From positions 1 through 64,000 of IMG/VR virus record IMGVR_UViG_3300027128_000001: a stretch of DNA of 64,000 nucleotides; one strand, given 5' to 3'. Under the pieces are notes generated by a model that had not been told where the DNA came from, did not search any database, and saw only the letters and a program-made list of their open reading frames with translations. The position numbers and the translations under genes are program-made. The stretch's first letter is position 1. Every line of letters begins with the position of its first letter. The DNA is from a virus. Of the stretch, positions 37,571 through 46,414 are shown piece by piece.

Positions 37571-40291
37571 TTAGATTAATACAAATGATGTTTTGTTAGT
37601 GACCTTATCATCAACCATGGTGAAGCACATCTTACGATTTACGCCACCACCAGATGTGTCGCCGGCCTTCAATCCCCTATATCCAATGTGGATCCAGTTC
37701 CATCCCTTAGATGGAGCATATTCAAGAATTAGCTGGTCATATGGGATGGTTCTTTCGATTTGTTGAATTAACTCATATGTGTGTGGGTGACGAGCTGATC
37801 CACCTGGCTTAAGAAGGCCAATATCAACTGCACGTCCCATTCCATGATCGCTATTTCCACTACCCTGACGATATCCTGATGTGATTCTCCATAACTTACC
37901 ATACCCAGCCATTCCTTCTGGAAGAACACTCAGTAGTGGTTCCATACAATTAGCAGCAACTTGAGCAAGGTTACATACAATCTGCTGTTCTGTTAGCCCC
38001 ATTTGGGCAACTAATCTATGCTGACGGTTGAATCCACCATCAAAGAACATACCTAAGGTAAAGTTGGGTGATAGTCTAAACGTCCCAGTAAATTCAGATA
38101 CATTTTGAACAATCGCACATGGAACAACAGTATTCGTATTTGCACCTCCGGATGGCTTAGCTTCTTCCTGTGGTGTAACGGTTTCTGTCTTACCGTGGTC
38201 AGCTTCTGTCTTTGTTTTAAACTCTTGTCCGTCTTTTGTAGCCCACTGATCTGGAGTTTCAAACTGATACGGCTTCTCTCCTTCTAGTGGAGGTGGTGAA
38301 AGGAAGTCCATTCTAACATTGAGAGCTTCTTTGGCACCAGGTGTAGTTAGAGAATACGATGTAGCATCAGACGCAACCCCACTATTCAACCACACATTGG
38401 ATCCATCAACGCCAATATCACCACCGGCCTTAATACTTGCAGAGGCACCTGATGAGAGGTTAGCAGCTCCCCCTGATTTCATTTCAAGGTTACCGCCTGC
38501 TTGTAAACTAGACAGACCAGTCGAGTACATCTTGAAGTCACCGCCAACAGCAATAGACATATTGCCTGTGACGCCAATGTCATAGTCACCACCAACTTCC
38601 ATCTTTGCTGAGCCAGCGACTTCAATATTAGCATCTGATCTACAGTATATGTTAATGTTTCCGTTTACAGTAAGGTTAGCAGAACCTTGAATGTATATCA
38701 CACCATTACGATCAACAATCTGGTAGTCATCTCCAATTATTCTTGTAACACGAGTTCCATTTACGTCAATCTCTTCAAATGTACCAGCTCGATGGTACCG
38801 GTGGGTACGCTCATATCCAGGAGTGTCATCAAACTCTTGAATGTGGCCTGATTCCGTCTCATAAGTGTGATTGAACGGATACTTAGCACCATATGGAATT
38901 GTTGGTTGATCAACTGTACCTTGACCAAGAGCTAAAGGAATACTTCGGACTCTCTTTGAATTCTTGAGAGGAACAATTGTCCCATCAAACATACCACGAG
39001 CTAGACGGTGCGTATCTGGCTCTTTTAGTAGCGCCTTGAGAGGATACTTTTTGTTTGGGTCCTTGAATCCCGACTCACCATCTGTTGGAGGACTTGGAAC
39101 AAAGGTTTCGTTAGGCCCTAAAACAACTGTAGTGGGTGGTGGATCACCGGCCGTCTTCTCAACTGCTTCTATAGCTGTTGTCTCAGTCTTAGTTCCATAG
39201 AAGTACTCATAGTATTTTAATCGCTTTGCTAGTGCTGTATCATTTGCAGCAGCTCCAACAGCAGTCTTAGCAGCATAGAAGTACCCGGGATTAGCGTTGG
39301 CTGGAGTAGATGCAGGTGTTCTTCTTTTAATGTAGTGAGCAGCACATAGTGCGCTAACATCGACGTCAGTAATCAACAGATCTGGATTAGAAAGAATGTC
39401 TACACCCATGACTTGTGAATACACTTTGTAGTTGGATCTACCAGTAATCTGGAGCATTCCTCTACCATAATACTTACCACCATCACCTGCTTGGGTATTT
39501 CCTAACCCTCTTCCGTTATTTTCTGGAGCATATACAAAGTCAAAGAACGACTCTCGTGTACCTTTCCAGTAAGCATACTTCTCAGCAAGTTCTGGTTTTC
39601 CGTTAAACGTATAGCCAAAAGTTCGCATTAGATTAGGAGCTGGATACACGTATCCTTCAGGAACAGCTTGCCATCCCGATTCTCCTCCACATAATGCAAG
39701 GAGAGTACACTTTTGCTCTCTAGTTGTTAACCCAACTTTATCAGCAGCAGCGATTAGAGCTTTAATTCCAGCGGCCGCTGCAATGCGATTTCCTTTGTAC
39801 CAGGGAGGAGGTTCTGTTGGAATGTCAGTCGTTACTGTAGTTGTAGCTGGTTTTGTAGCAGCGTCAGCTTGGTCTTTAGCTTGAGGTTGTGATGCTGGTA
39901 CTGGTGCTGTTTGAGCTGGAGCAGACTCAGTAGCCGGTTGTGTTACTACTTCCGGTGGATCGTCAAATAGCTTTCCAATCGTAACACTTTCTGCTTGAGG
40001 AATTCCACCAAGCGTACCCATCATAATTGGTTGCTGATTGTATGGAGGATCTCGGAAAATGATTAGGATTGATGTCCCTTCCACTGGACCTAGAGGTGAA
40101 TGTCCAATACCATTCATTGATGCGGAAGTTAGTGGTCCTACTGGATAAGCCCAGGGTAGATCGTTGGTAGGAAGAATCGACTTATCATGGGTGTGAAGAC
40201 CAACTATTCGAACTTGGCACCGACCAAGTTTCAAGGGGTCCATTCGGTTTTCTACAACCCCGATATAGAACATATTACTTTCGGTAGACAT
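37571..40291 (-). CDS. gp5: Baseplate hub/needle gp5 with GH19-like and M15 peptidase-like domains
   Basis: 906 residues versus 575 in T4. Domains: N-terminal OB fold (about 1-110, FYIGVVENRMDPLKLGRCQVR); Pro/Thr/Ala linker; a GH19 chitinase/lysozyme-like domain (about 166-375, CGGESGW with candidate catalytic E204, GKYYGRGMLQITGRSNY); needle beta-helix repeats of GG..EMKSGG type (about 500-620); and a C-terminal M15/VanY-type peptidase domain (NSDHGMGRAVDIG with H816 and D823, NWIHIGYR with H868). In T4 the single muramidase domain of gp5 opens peptidoglycan during injection; here two different bond-cleaving domains are carried. It overlaps the upstream gp27-like gene by 17 bases. Confidence 0.9.
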   Translation of the reverse strand: MSTESNMFYIGVVENRMDPLKLGRCQVRIVGLHTHDKSILPTNDLPWAYPVGPLTSASMNGIGHSPLGPVEGTSILIIFRDPPYNQQPIMMGTLGGIPQAESVTIGKLFDDPPEVVTQPATESAPAQTAPVPASQPQAKDQADAATKPATTTVTTDIPTEPPPWYKGNRIAAAAGIKALIAAADKVGLTTREQKCTLLALCGGESGWQAVPEGYVYPAPNLMRTFGYTFNGKPELAEKYAYWKGTRESFFDFVYAPENNGRGLGNTQAGDGGKYYGRGMLQITGRSNYKVYSQVMGVDILSNPDLLITDVDVSALCAAHYIKRRTPASTPANANPGYFYAAKTAVGAAANDTALAKRLKYYEYFYGTKTETTAIEAVEKTAGDPPPTTVVLGPNETFVPSPPTDGESGFKDPNKKYPLKALLKEPDTHRLARGMFDGTIVPLKNSKRVRSIPLALGQGTVDQPTIPYGAKYPFNHTYETESGHIQEFDDTPGYERTHRYHRAGTFEEIDVNGTRVTRIIGDDYQIVDRNGVIYIQGSANLTVNGNINIYCRSDANIEVAGSAKMEVGGDYDIGVTGNMSIAVGGDFKMYSTGLSSLQAGGNLEMKSGGAANLSSGASASIKAGGDIGVDGSNVWLNSGVASDATSYSLTTPGAKEALNVRMDFLSPPPLEGEKPYQFETPDQWATKDGQEFKTKTEADHGKTETVTPQEEAKPSGGANTNTVVPCAIVQNVSEFTGTFRLSPNFTLGMFFDGGFNRQHRLVAQMGLTEQQIVCNLAQVAANCMEPLLSVLPEGMAGYGKLWRITSGYRQGSGNSDHGMGRAVDIGLLKPGGSARHPHTYELIQQIERTIPYDQLILEYAPSKGWNWIHIGYRGLKAGDTSGGGVNRKMCFTMVDDKVTNKTSFVLI

Positions 40292-41573
40292 TATCTAAAT
40301 CCTGAATAAAGGAGTCTTTGATTAGTTGCATTGTGCACTCGTGCTTTTCTCTACTAATCTTGTGGCAAATCGTTGCAACTAAGTAGTTACCAGATAATAA
40401 TTTATCCATTGAGTCTTCAGGTGAATCCTTGCCTGCGATTGATCCTCTGATAGGAATCTGAACTGTTACCTTTTGCCCAGCAGTATATTTACTTCTACCG
40501 GGTACCGTGATCTCTAATTTTGAAGCTTCTGCAGCGCTAATTAGATGATTACGTCGTTGCATGAATGATATATTGCTTACATCCTGATATCCTTCAAAGT
40601 TGTTGAAGTATCCGGGTTCGTTGAATATACGAGAGCTACCTTGAAAGACTAAGTTGTTAGAGTGTAAAGAAAATTTGTTGAGGTGCTTGTCTTTTTCGGT
40701 TGTAAACGTAGGCTTAAATCCTACATGAGAATATCTCTTCGTAGTGATATCGTATGATATCAGTTGCGACCCATACATCCCCAATTGAATTCGATCAACA
40801 TAATTAAAGTTTTCGGGGATGTTATAGTTTAAAATCTTTGAGAAGTCTGCTTCTACATCATGTGTAGATGAGCCTCCATTGATGTTGCTCTTTGAAACTA
40901 AATCTGTGTAGTTGTCGGCAACAAACTTAGATTGGATTGGATTGTCATATAATGTCTCAAGCGACTGGAAGATAAATCCGCCTCTATTTTCAAAAAATAC
41001 ATAGTCGGGAGTTCCTGCCGAGCTTTGTGCTTGTGATGTCAAATACATTATATTCTGTACAGGTGACCAGAAGTTTGAAACATATTTCGTTGAGTTTGAA
41101 GTCTCCTCAATTGCGTAGTCTTTCACACTCTCTAATGCAGTGCTATCCTTTAATATCTTTTCAACAAGCGTAGATACTTTACCGGAAAACGTCTTCGAGA
41201 GCTTCTTGTTAAGGTCAACAATTCCCTCGATTGACATCAAATGTAAAATATAAACCTGCTCTCGTTCAGCTGACTTCTCTGCGCCATCCATCTTATAGAT
41301 ATAAAAGATGTTGGTGAATACATCTTTATCATTAGATCCTGGAGTTCTAAACTGAAGGTCTACGCGCTCTTCTCCAACTAAAGGAATCTTATTTGGCAGG
41401 TCAATTGGATCTTTCAGAACCATTCTAGCTGTAATGAATGGTGCAAATATGTCCTCAAACACTTCAACGTACGCTAGTTGATTGGTGATGTCGACAGAGG
41501 TGCCGTTTAGAGATACAATATTACATGCAAGTATCTCTACATCACCAGCAAATGTATTCTTGAAGTATGACAT
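40275..41573 (-). CDS. gp27: Baseplate hub protein, gp27-like
   Basis: 432 residues (T4 gp27 is 391). The N-terminus (EILACNIVSLNGTSVDITNQL, YVEVFEDIFAPFITARMVLKD) and the later TVQIPIRGSIAG, LLSGNYLVATICHKISREKHE pattern are those of gp27/gpD-type hub proteins that form the trimeric torus gripping gp5. Overlap with the gp5 gene fits co-assembly of the two. The start overlaps the gp53 stop by 1 base. Confidence 0.75.
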   Translation of the reverse strand: MSYFKNTFAGDVEILACNIVSLNGTSVDITNQLAYVEVFEDIFAPFITARMVLKDPIDLPNKIPLVGEERVDLQFRTPGSNDKDVFTNIFYIYKMDGAEKSAEREQVYILHLMSIEGIVDLNKKLSKTFSGKVSTLVEKILKDSTALESVKDYAIEETSNSTKYVSNFWSPVQNIMYLTSQAQSSAGTPDYVFFENRGGFIFQSLETLYDNPIQSKFVADNYTDLVSKSNINGGSSTHDVEADFSKILNYNIPENFNYVDRIQLGMYGSQLISYDITTKRYSHVGFKPTFTTEKDKHLNKFSLHSNNLVFQGSSRIFNEPGYFNNFEGYQDVSNISFMQRRNHLISAAEASKLEITVPGRSKYTAGQKVTVQIPIRGSIAGKDSPEDSMDKLLSGNYLVATICHKISREKHECTMQLIKDSFIQDLDNVYRK

Positions 41574-42067
41574 TACTTAATGAACTGTTCTAATTGATTT
41601 ACTAACTGCGGAACTGCATCAGGGTGTATGATCTTTATCCTACGCTTGGATTCATTGACACTTTGTTCATAATCCCAGTTTGTCACTGCCGTTGCACCAA
41701 ATGTACCAGGCAAAACAATACTCCCATCAGCTAGCTGGTAATGTTTTATACTGTATAAATTTGCCCCGTATTTTTCTGTGGCATACTCAAGAAGGTCACG
41801 GTCACTGAGAGGAAAGTCGTTGATGTAATCAAAAGTTTCGTTCGTTAACATTACCACCCAATGGTATAGAGGAGATCCGTATACCTTTGCTGCAATGATT
41901 TCTGGTGTATCTCCATCTTGTATATCGTACGAATCATATAATGTGATGGAGCTAAGCACGTCTCTACGAATCCGTACGTTAAGGGTAACGTCCCTCACAG
42001 CACGAACAACAGTTTCCCCATTTATTATGAATTCATAAGGGATAATAGGAAATTTTTTGAAATACAT
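41573..42067 (-). CDS. gp53: Baseplate wedge subunit gp53
   Basis: 164 residues (T4 gp53 is 196). DVTLNVRIRRDVLSSITLYDS followed by the LysM-like DGDTPEIIAAKVYGSPLYHWVVMLTNE is the diagnostic gp53 pattern; this subunit completes the wedge and clamps gp6 and gp25. It overlaps gp48-like upstream and gp27-like downstream by one base each. Confidence 0.9.
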   Translation of the reverse strand: MYFKKFPIIPYEFIINGETVVRAVRDVTLNVRIRRDVLSSITLYDSYDIQDGDTPEIIAAKVYGSPLYHWVVMLTNETFDYINDFPLSDRDLLEYATEKYGANLYSIKHYQLADGSIVLPGTFGATAVTNWDYEQSVNESKRRIKIIHPDAVPQLVNQLEQFIK

Positions 42068-43239
42068 CAGTATCCGTCCTGAATATTTTCTTTTGTGAGG
42101 AGTGCCAACTCTTTGAATGTCAGGGTTACATTAATTTGGGTCGGATGTCCATCCGGAAACATGGCTACTACCCCCTGTGGCATGTAGGAGATATTCATAT
42201 CAGTCAATACACAAGAAGTGTGTCGGTGGAGGCTTTTATTTTCCTCACCGTTGTGGTAGTATGCAATATCAAACTCTGAAGGAACTAGATACAAAAACTC
42301 GGATTCACTTTTAAACTCCGGGTGCATGTGCAACTTGAACATCTTAATGATTGCCTGTACGTTCCGTGCCTCTGTGAAGCTCTTCGGGTGGAATTGATAT
42401 GAAAATGTAAATGTCCTGAAATCTACATTCTTAAACAGCTGTTCTGATTTGGGATTTGCAGCAACCCCTGCACCCTTTGCGAGGAATTTGCCGATCCCTG
42501 GTGTACTTAACGCTACAGATGCAGCATAGTCAGTCGCAGCACCACCTCTTCCTTCAGCAGATACTAATGCCTTAGCAATATCAGCAACAGATCCTCCTAG
42601 ATTACCAGCTATTGAGTTTAGGACCTGTGAACCGGCCATTGTCTCTTCTTCGTAATTTACACCATACTTGATAGAAAGGTCTGTTGGAATGTGAAGAGCA
42701 ATACACGTTTTTAATCGCTTAAACTTCTTCTGAGTAGCTAATCTTCCAATTGTATTTCCTATTACCGCTCCACCAGCAGTATCAGCTACCTTGGCCGCCA
42801 CTGCACCTCTTCCTGTTAGTTCAATTCCTGCACTACCTAAAATCTTCTTGGTTAATCCACTTGAAGCTCCGGCTATTGCTCCTGCTGTTGTTGCAAGAGT
42901 TTTACTATTAACGTCGGTTCTACTGACGTTGCCACTAAACCTTTCTGGCTGCTCTGATGATACTATAGATGGGTCAGCTCGTATGATCTTAGAATCTTCA
43001 TGTACATTTAGGTAAAATATTACGTAATTGCCTCCATACTCTGACGTATTTAAGAGGTCTTCGGGATATGAGTGTTGATTCGCGGAATAGTTAGTCGGAT
43101 TCCATTGTATGCTATTACCGCGTCTAACAGAATCAGAAGCTTTTGGTTGTCCCGCTACAGAAGGCTGTGAGCTAGATGACCCCACCTGAGCCATCAATAA
43201 AGCATCATCGGTGCCAGTAGCCATTCCATCGTTTGCCAT
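42067..43239 (-). CDS. gp48: Tail tube cap/initiator of the baseplate (gp48/gp54-like)
   Basis: 390 residues. The N-terminus is low-complexity; an Ala/Gly-rich hydrophobic middle (about 115-270) separates a segment with CIALHIPTDLSIKYGVNYEEE from a C-terminal beta domain (FRTFTFSYQFHPKSFTEARNVQ, SEFDIAYYHNGEEN, INVTLTFKELALLTKE) of tail-tube fold. This arrangement matches T4-type gp48 or gp54, which nucleate the tail tube on the hub. It is the first gene of the minus-strand hub operon. Confidence 0.7.
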   Translation of the reverse strand: MANDGMATGTDDALLMAQVGSSSSQPSVAGQPKASDSVRRGNSIQWNPTNYSANQHSYPEDLLNTSEYGGNYVIFYLNVHEDSKIIRADPSIVSSEQPERFSGNVSRTDVNSKTLATTAGAIAGASSGLTKKILGSAGIELTGRGAVAAKVADTAGGAVIGNTIGRLATQKKFKRLKTCIALHIPTDLSIKYGVNYEEETMAGSQVLNSIAGNLGGSVADIAKALVSAEGRGGAATDYAASVALSTPGIGKFLAKGAGVAANPKSEQLFKNVDFRTFTFSYQFHPKSFTEARNVQAIIKMFKLHMHPEFKSESEFLYLVPSEFDIAYYHNGEENKSLHRHTSCVLTDMNISYMPQGVVAMFPDGHPTQINVTLTFKELALLTKENIQDGY

Positions 43240-43250
43240 ATCGTGTACCC

Positions 43251-43256
43251 TAAATA
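43251..43256 (+). promoter_or_regulatory. Weak candidate late promoter core TAAATA for gp4
   Basis: CCCTAAATAAAATG on the plus strand, about 28 bases before the gp4 ATG, agrees with the late core TAAATA but not with the two upstream bases of TATAAATA. It lies in the 44-base divergent gap together with the minus-strand AATAAATA. Confidence 0.3.
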
Positions 43257-43274
43257 AAATGTAAGCGCTTAACC

Positions 43275-43282
43275 TATTTATT
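43275..43282 (-). promoter_or_regulatory. Candidate late promoter AATAAATA of the hub operon
   Basis: The minus strand reads GCATAAATAAATAGG 36 bases before the ATG of the gp48-like gene at the head of the gp48-gp53-gp27-gp5 transcript. Core shared with the candidates at 17132 and 30767. Confidence 0.5.
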
Positions 43283-43283
43283 T

Positions 43284-43739
43284 ATGCCACACTATCATAA
43301 AAGAAAATACATTCCCATCCACCCAGAAAAGTATGAAGGGGATCCCACAGACATCATTATGAGGTCTTCATGGGAGACCAAGTTTGCCCTATGGTGTGAT
43401 AATAATCCTAATGTACTAAAGTGGTCATCGGAAACAACAGTGATCCCATATGTATGTCCTACCGATAATAGACCTCACCGCTACTTTGTAGACTTTAAGA
43501 TTAGAGTGAAGACCAAGACAGGATCGTTAAAGACCTACCTTGTTGAAATCAAGCCAGAAAAGCAGACAAGACCACCAGATACACCCAAAAGGAAAACCAG
43601 GCAGTACATTGCAGAAGTAATGACGTGGGGAAAGAACGAAGCTAAGTGGAAGGCAGCAACAAATTACTGTAAGGATAGAGGATATGAATTCATCATCCTT
43701 ACAGAACGGGATTTATTCAACACCTCAGGGCGGACATAG
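43284..43739 (+). CDS. gp4: Head completion nuclease gp4
   Basis: 151 residues (T4 gp4 is 150). HKRKYIPIHPEKYEGDPTDII, MRSSWETKFALWCDNNPNV, RYFVDFKI and LVEIKPEKQT fit the gp4/gp50 head-completion family with a TnsA-like PD-(D/E)XK nuclease core (D in YFVDFKI, E-x-K in VEIKPEK). It acts on packaged DNA ends or head completion before tail joining. It opens the plus-strand late block. Confidence 0.9.
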   Translation: MPHYHKRKYIPIHPEKYEGDPTDIIMRSSWETKFALWCDNNPNVLKWSSETTVIPYVCPTDNRPHRYFVDFKIRVKTKTGSLKTYLVEIKPEKQTRPPDTPKRKTRQYIAEVMTWGKNEAKWKAATNYCKDRGYEFIILTERDLFNTSGRT

Positions 43740-43778
43740 TGATTATAGCGGCCGAAAAAAATAATGTCAAATTTTTCT

Positions 43779-43786
43779 TATAAATA
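43779..43786 (+). promoter_or_regulatory. Late promoter TATAAATA, close to a start codon
   Basis: CTTATAAATAACAGTATGGG: an exact late element ends only five bases before the ATG at 43792. With the usual 5-7 base spacing, transcription would begin at or next to the ATG, giving a leaderless message; no Shine-Dalgarno is visible there. Confidence 0.65.
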
Positions 43787-43791
43787 ACAGT

Positions 43792-44370
43792 ATGGGAATA
43801 TACACCACAATCTTTCAGAAGAACCAATACGACTTGCAACAGATGGCAAAGAAGTCGCAGAGTTGGTTCCAGCAGCAGGCTCAAATGCTGGGCGGGCAGC
43901 GTATCGCTCCAATGACCTTGATTAGGTCCGACTCATCGAAGAATGTCACCAAGATCATTCCGGGTGAGATGTATTTGTTTGCTTATGATCCAAAATTAAA
44001 AGACACTTTACCATACTGGGATATGTATCCTTTGGTCTTTCCATTCAGACGGCTTCCAGATGGATTTATTGGTCTAAACATGCACTATCTACCTTACATG
44101 CTTAGGGCTAGGATTCTAGATAGGTTGATGAGTTACGCTACAAATAAGACGATGGATCAGACCACGAGATTGAAGTTCTCATGGGCCACAATCCAGAGTG
44201 CATCTAAGTTGCAGCTTGCAGAGTCTTGTGTTCATAGATATCTGCTCAGCAATGTTAAATCTCCCTTCAAACGAATTGAATCTGCTCACTGGGCAACAGC
44301 TCTCATGCTCCCAGTAGAGAAGTTCGTAGGGTCCTCAAAACAACGTGTATGGACTGAATCGCTAAGATGA
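43792..44370 (+). CDS. T4-superfamily virion protein, possibly DNA end protector gp2
   Basis: 192 residues. The signature YWDMYPLVFPFRRLPDGFIGLN, HYLPYMLRARILDRLM, then KLQLAESCVHRYLLSNVKS belongs to a protein conserved in marine T4-like phages next to gp4 and often annotated as DNA end protector (gp2). My confidence in the family is good, in the function modest. The ATG has no Shine-Dalgarno and lies directly after a late promoter. It overlaps the next gene by ATGA. Confidence 0.65.
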   Translation: MGIYTTIFQKNQYDLQQMAKKSQSWFQQQAQMLGGQRIAPMTLIRSDSSKNVTKIIPGEMYLFAYDPKLKDTLPYWDMYPLVFPFRRLPDGFIGLNMHYLPYMLRARILDRLMSYATNKTMDQTTRLKFSWATIQSASKLQLAESCVHRYLLSNVKSPFKRIESAHWATALMLPVEKFVGSSKQRVWTESLR

Positions 44371-45104
44371 GTACAATCAAAGACTTCATTGCTCAAGTAA
44401 AAACGAGAGGAGCGGCTCGGGTCAACAGATATATTGTGCAATTGCCCATGGTATCGAAAGATCACATCACGGCATCCGCACTATATTGTGAGAGTGTAAC
44501 ATTACCTGGAATGTCTGTGAATACGAACCCATATATGATAACCAGTGAAGCTATAGACTTCCCCTCCAATAGGATTTTTGAACCCGTAAACATGACATTC
44601 TATGTTGACTCAAATTTATCTCTTAAGACGTGGTTTGATGCCTGGGTACGATATTCAATAGATGATAGGACAGGAGCAGTGAACTACTATCAATACTATG
44701 CCAAAGATAGTGATATTAGTATTACAGTACTAGATGTAAATGATACCCCCGTATACAAATGTACACTATACGAGGCTTGGCCAAAGACTGTCGGAGATGT
44801 AGTTCTTTCAGCTGTAGATAATAATGTGATGAGGTTAAACGTGACGTTTAACTATCGTAAATGGTCTTACGAAGTATTGAATTCATCTAACCCAGAAGGA
44901 ACTATCCGTAGCAGATCAAGTCGACCAATAGAAGCTAATGGTCCTAATGAAGGTGATGTTCAGGGAATCATCACTGGAACTCCAGATGAGCTTACTACTA
45001 ATGTATCAATGATTGCTCCAATAGGTCCTGTCTCTTCTGGATCACTATATAATATGAGTATGCCAGCATATGAAGATGATGGCACCCCTACTTTTGTGAC
45101 GTAA
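44367..45104 (+). CDS. Tail-tube-fold protein (gp54/gp19 family)
   Basis: 245 residues. ARVNRYIVQLP, CESVTLPGMSV, DFPSNRIFEPVNMTFYVDSNL, LKTWFDAWVRYSID, YEAWPKTVGDVVLSAVDNNVM, NVTFNYRKWSYEV is the tail-tube beta-barrel pattern shared by T4 gp19 and gp54. Because it sits with baseplate-hub and packaging genes and has a C-terminal extension beyond the tube fold (about 50 residues), a tube initiator is more likely than the major tube protein. Confidence 0.7.
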   Translation: MSTIKDFIAQVKTRGAARVNRYIVQLPMVSKDHITASALYCESVTLPGMSVNTNPYMITSEAIDFPSNRIFEPVNMTFYVDSNLSLKTWFDAWVRYSIDDRTGAVNYYQYYAKDSDISITVLDVNDTPVYKCTLYEAWPKTVGDVVLSAVDNNVMRLNVTFNYRKWSYEVLNSSNPEGTIRSRSSRPIEANGPNEGDVQGIITGTPDELTTNVSMIAPIGPVSSGSLYNMSMPAYEDDGTPTFVT

Positions 45105-45105
45105 T

Positions 45106-45510
45106 ATGAATACACTCAATGATAAGTTTGGTATAGAAACACTGCCAGTAGAAGTTGTAACCAAGACTGGTGAGGTTATTGTACCTGCACCTAATAGCGA
45201 TGAAGAAGCTATTGAGTATGATTATGAAAAGACGAGGAACAATCTACATTCTCTTCTAGAGCAAGGTCAAGATGCGCTAATTCATGCACTTGAAGTAGCA
45301 AAGCAATCAGAACATCCGAGGGCATTTGAGGTAGTTGGTGGCTTAATGAAGCAACTTGCTGACGTTAATCATCAACTACTCGATCTAACAGAAAAGAAAC
45401 AGAAACTCAAGGGCAAACCAACAACAACACCAGACAAGCAAGTGACAAATAACAACGCTTTCTTTGTAGGTTCTACAGCTGAATTGAACAAATTATTAAA
45501 AGGTGAATAA
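45106..45510 (+). CDS. gp16: Terminase small subunit gp16
   Basis: 134 residues (T4 gp16 is 164). DYEKTRNNLHSLLEQGQDALIHALEVAKQSEHPRAFEV (given here as a whole only to locate residues 40-77) parallels the T4 segment with RNMH...[20 protein letters not shown], and the end NNNAFFVGSTAELNKLL parallels NATVFMGSPTELMDE. The two central antiparallel helices form the ring that recognises concatemeric DNA and regulates gp17. It follows the tube-fold gene after one base. Confidence 0.85.
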   Translation: MNTLNDKFGIETLPVEVVTKTGEVIVPAPNSDEEAIEYDYEKTRNNLHSLLEQGQDALIHALEVAKQSEHPRAFEVVGGLMKQLADVNHQLLDLTEKKQKLKGKPTTTPDKQVTNNNAFFVGSTAELNKLLKGE

Positions 45511-45512
45511 TT

Positions 45513-46226
45513 ATGGCTTTACCAATCAACACAATGCCCGTGTACACACTGACTATTCCTTCGACAAAGAAGGAGATGAAATATAGGCCGTTTCTTGTTA
45601 AGGAAGAAAAATCTCTATTAGTAGCTCAACAATCCGAAGATAGTATGGTGATGTTGGATACAGTAAAAGCTGTAATTGCATCATGCGCTAAGACGCCAAT
45701 TGATGTCGACAAGTTGGCAACATTCGATGTAGAGTACATATTCTTGCAACTTCGGGCAATGTCAATTGGAGAGGTTGTTGATCTAACTTTTAAGTGCGAT
45801 ACGTGCGAGGATGAAAAGGCTAGAGCTAAGGTATCATTGAATCTTCAGGAAGCTAAGGTAGTGTTTCTGGATGAACACACCACCAAGATTCCTCTATTCA
45901 ACGACGTTGGTATGGTAATGAAGTATCCTACATTGGATATTATTAAGAAAATTGAAAACTACAATTCAACAGACATCGAAGATAAGATTAACAACACAAT
46001 TGAGTGCATTGATTACATCTACACAGGGGATGAGATGTTTCCTGCTGCTGATCAGACACAAGAAGAGTTACGAGAGTTTGTGGAAAACCTAACAGCAGAC
46101 CAATTTGATAAAGTTCAACAATTCTTCAATACAATGCCATCTCTACGACAGTATGTCAAATATAACTGTCCTGTATGCAATAAGCCACATGACAAATATG
46201 TTGAAGGACTAGCAAGTTTTTTTTGA
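45513..46226 (+). CDS. gp26: Baseplate hub assembly protein gp26-like, with two CxxC pairs
   Basis: 237 residues (T4 gp26 is 208). KEMKYRPFLVKEEKSLLVAQQ and FDVEYIFLQLRAMSIGEVVDL are characteristic of the gp26 family. Two CxxC pairs (KCDTCED near residue 92, NCPVCNKPH near 222) would form a zinc site. The protein acts in hub assembly. Its end overlaps the 62-codon gene by 4 bases, mirroring T4 gene order 26-51. Confidence 0.85.
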   Translation: MALPINTMPVYTLTIPSTKKEMKYRPFLVKEEKSLLVAQQSEDSMVMLDTVKAVIASCAKTPIDVDKLATFDVEYIFLQLRAMSIGEVVDLTFKCDTCEDEKARAKVSLNLQEAKVVFLDEHTTKIPLFNDVGMVMKYPTLDIIKKIENYNSTDIEDKINNTIECIDYIYTGDEMFPAADQTQEELREFVENLTADQFDKVQQFFNTMPSLRQYVKYNCPVCNKPHDKYVEGLASFF

Positions 46227-46411
46227 TATGCCTAGCGCACGATGACTTATATAACTACTACAAGACAAATTTTTCATTGATGCAGTACCACAAGTATACG
46301 CTAGGCGACATTGAAAATATGGTACCGTTTGAACGTGAGATTTACGTTAACATGTTGATACAATATCTTGAGGAAGAAAAACAAAGGTTGCAGCAAAAAA
46401 AACAAGGGTAA
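46223..46411 (+). CDS. Small hub-assembly protein, gp51-like position
   Basis: 62 residues, acidic and helical (LAHDDLYNYYKTNFSLMQYHK, MVPFEREIYVNMLIQYLEEEK). It overlaps the gp26 stop (ATGA), like the small chaperone partners that follow tail-chaperone genes in many phages and like T4 gp51 after gp26. Assignment is by position; the similarity to gp51 is not demonstrable by eye. It could be made partly through translational coupling. Confidence 0.5.
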   Translation: MICLAHDDLYNYYKTNFSLMQYHKYTLGDIENMVPFEREIYVNMLIQYLEEEKQRLQQKKQG

Positions 46412-46414
46412 ACC

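Noticed and set aside
43740-43791. Terminator after gp4
   Set aside because: A-rich and T-rich runs are present but no paired stem; the region instead holds a late promoter.
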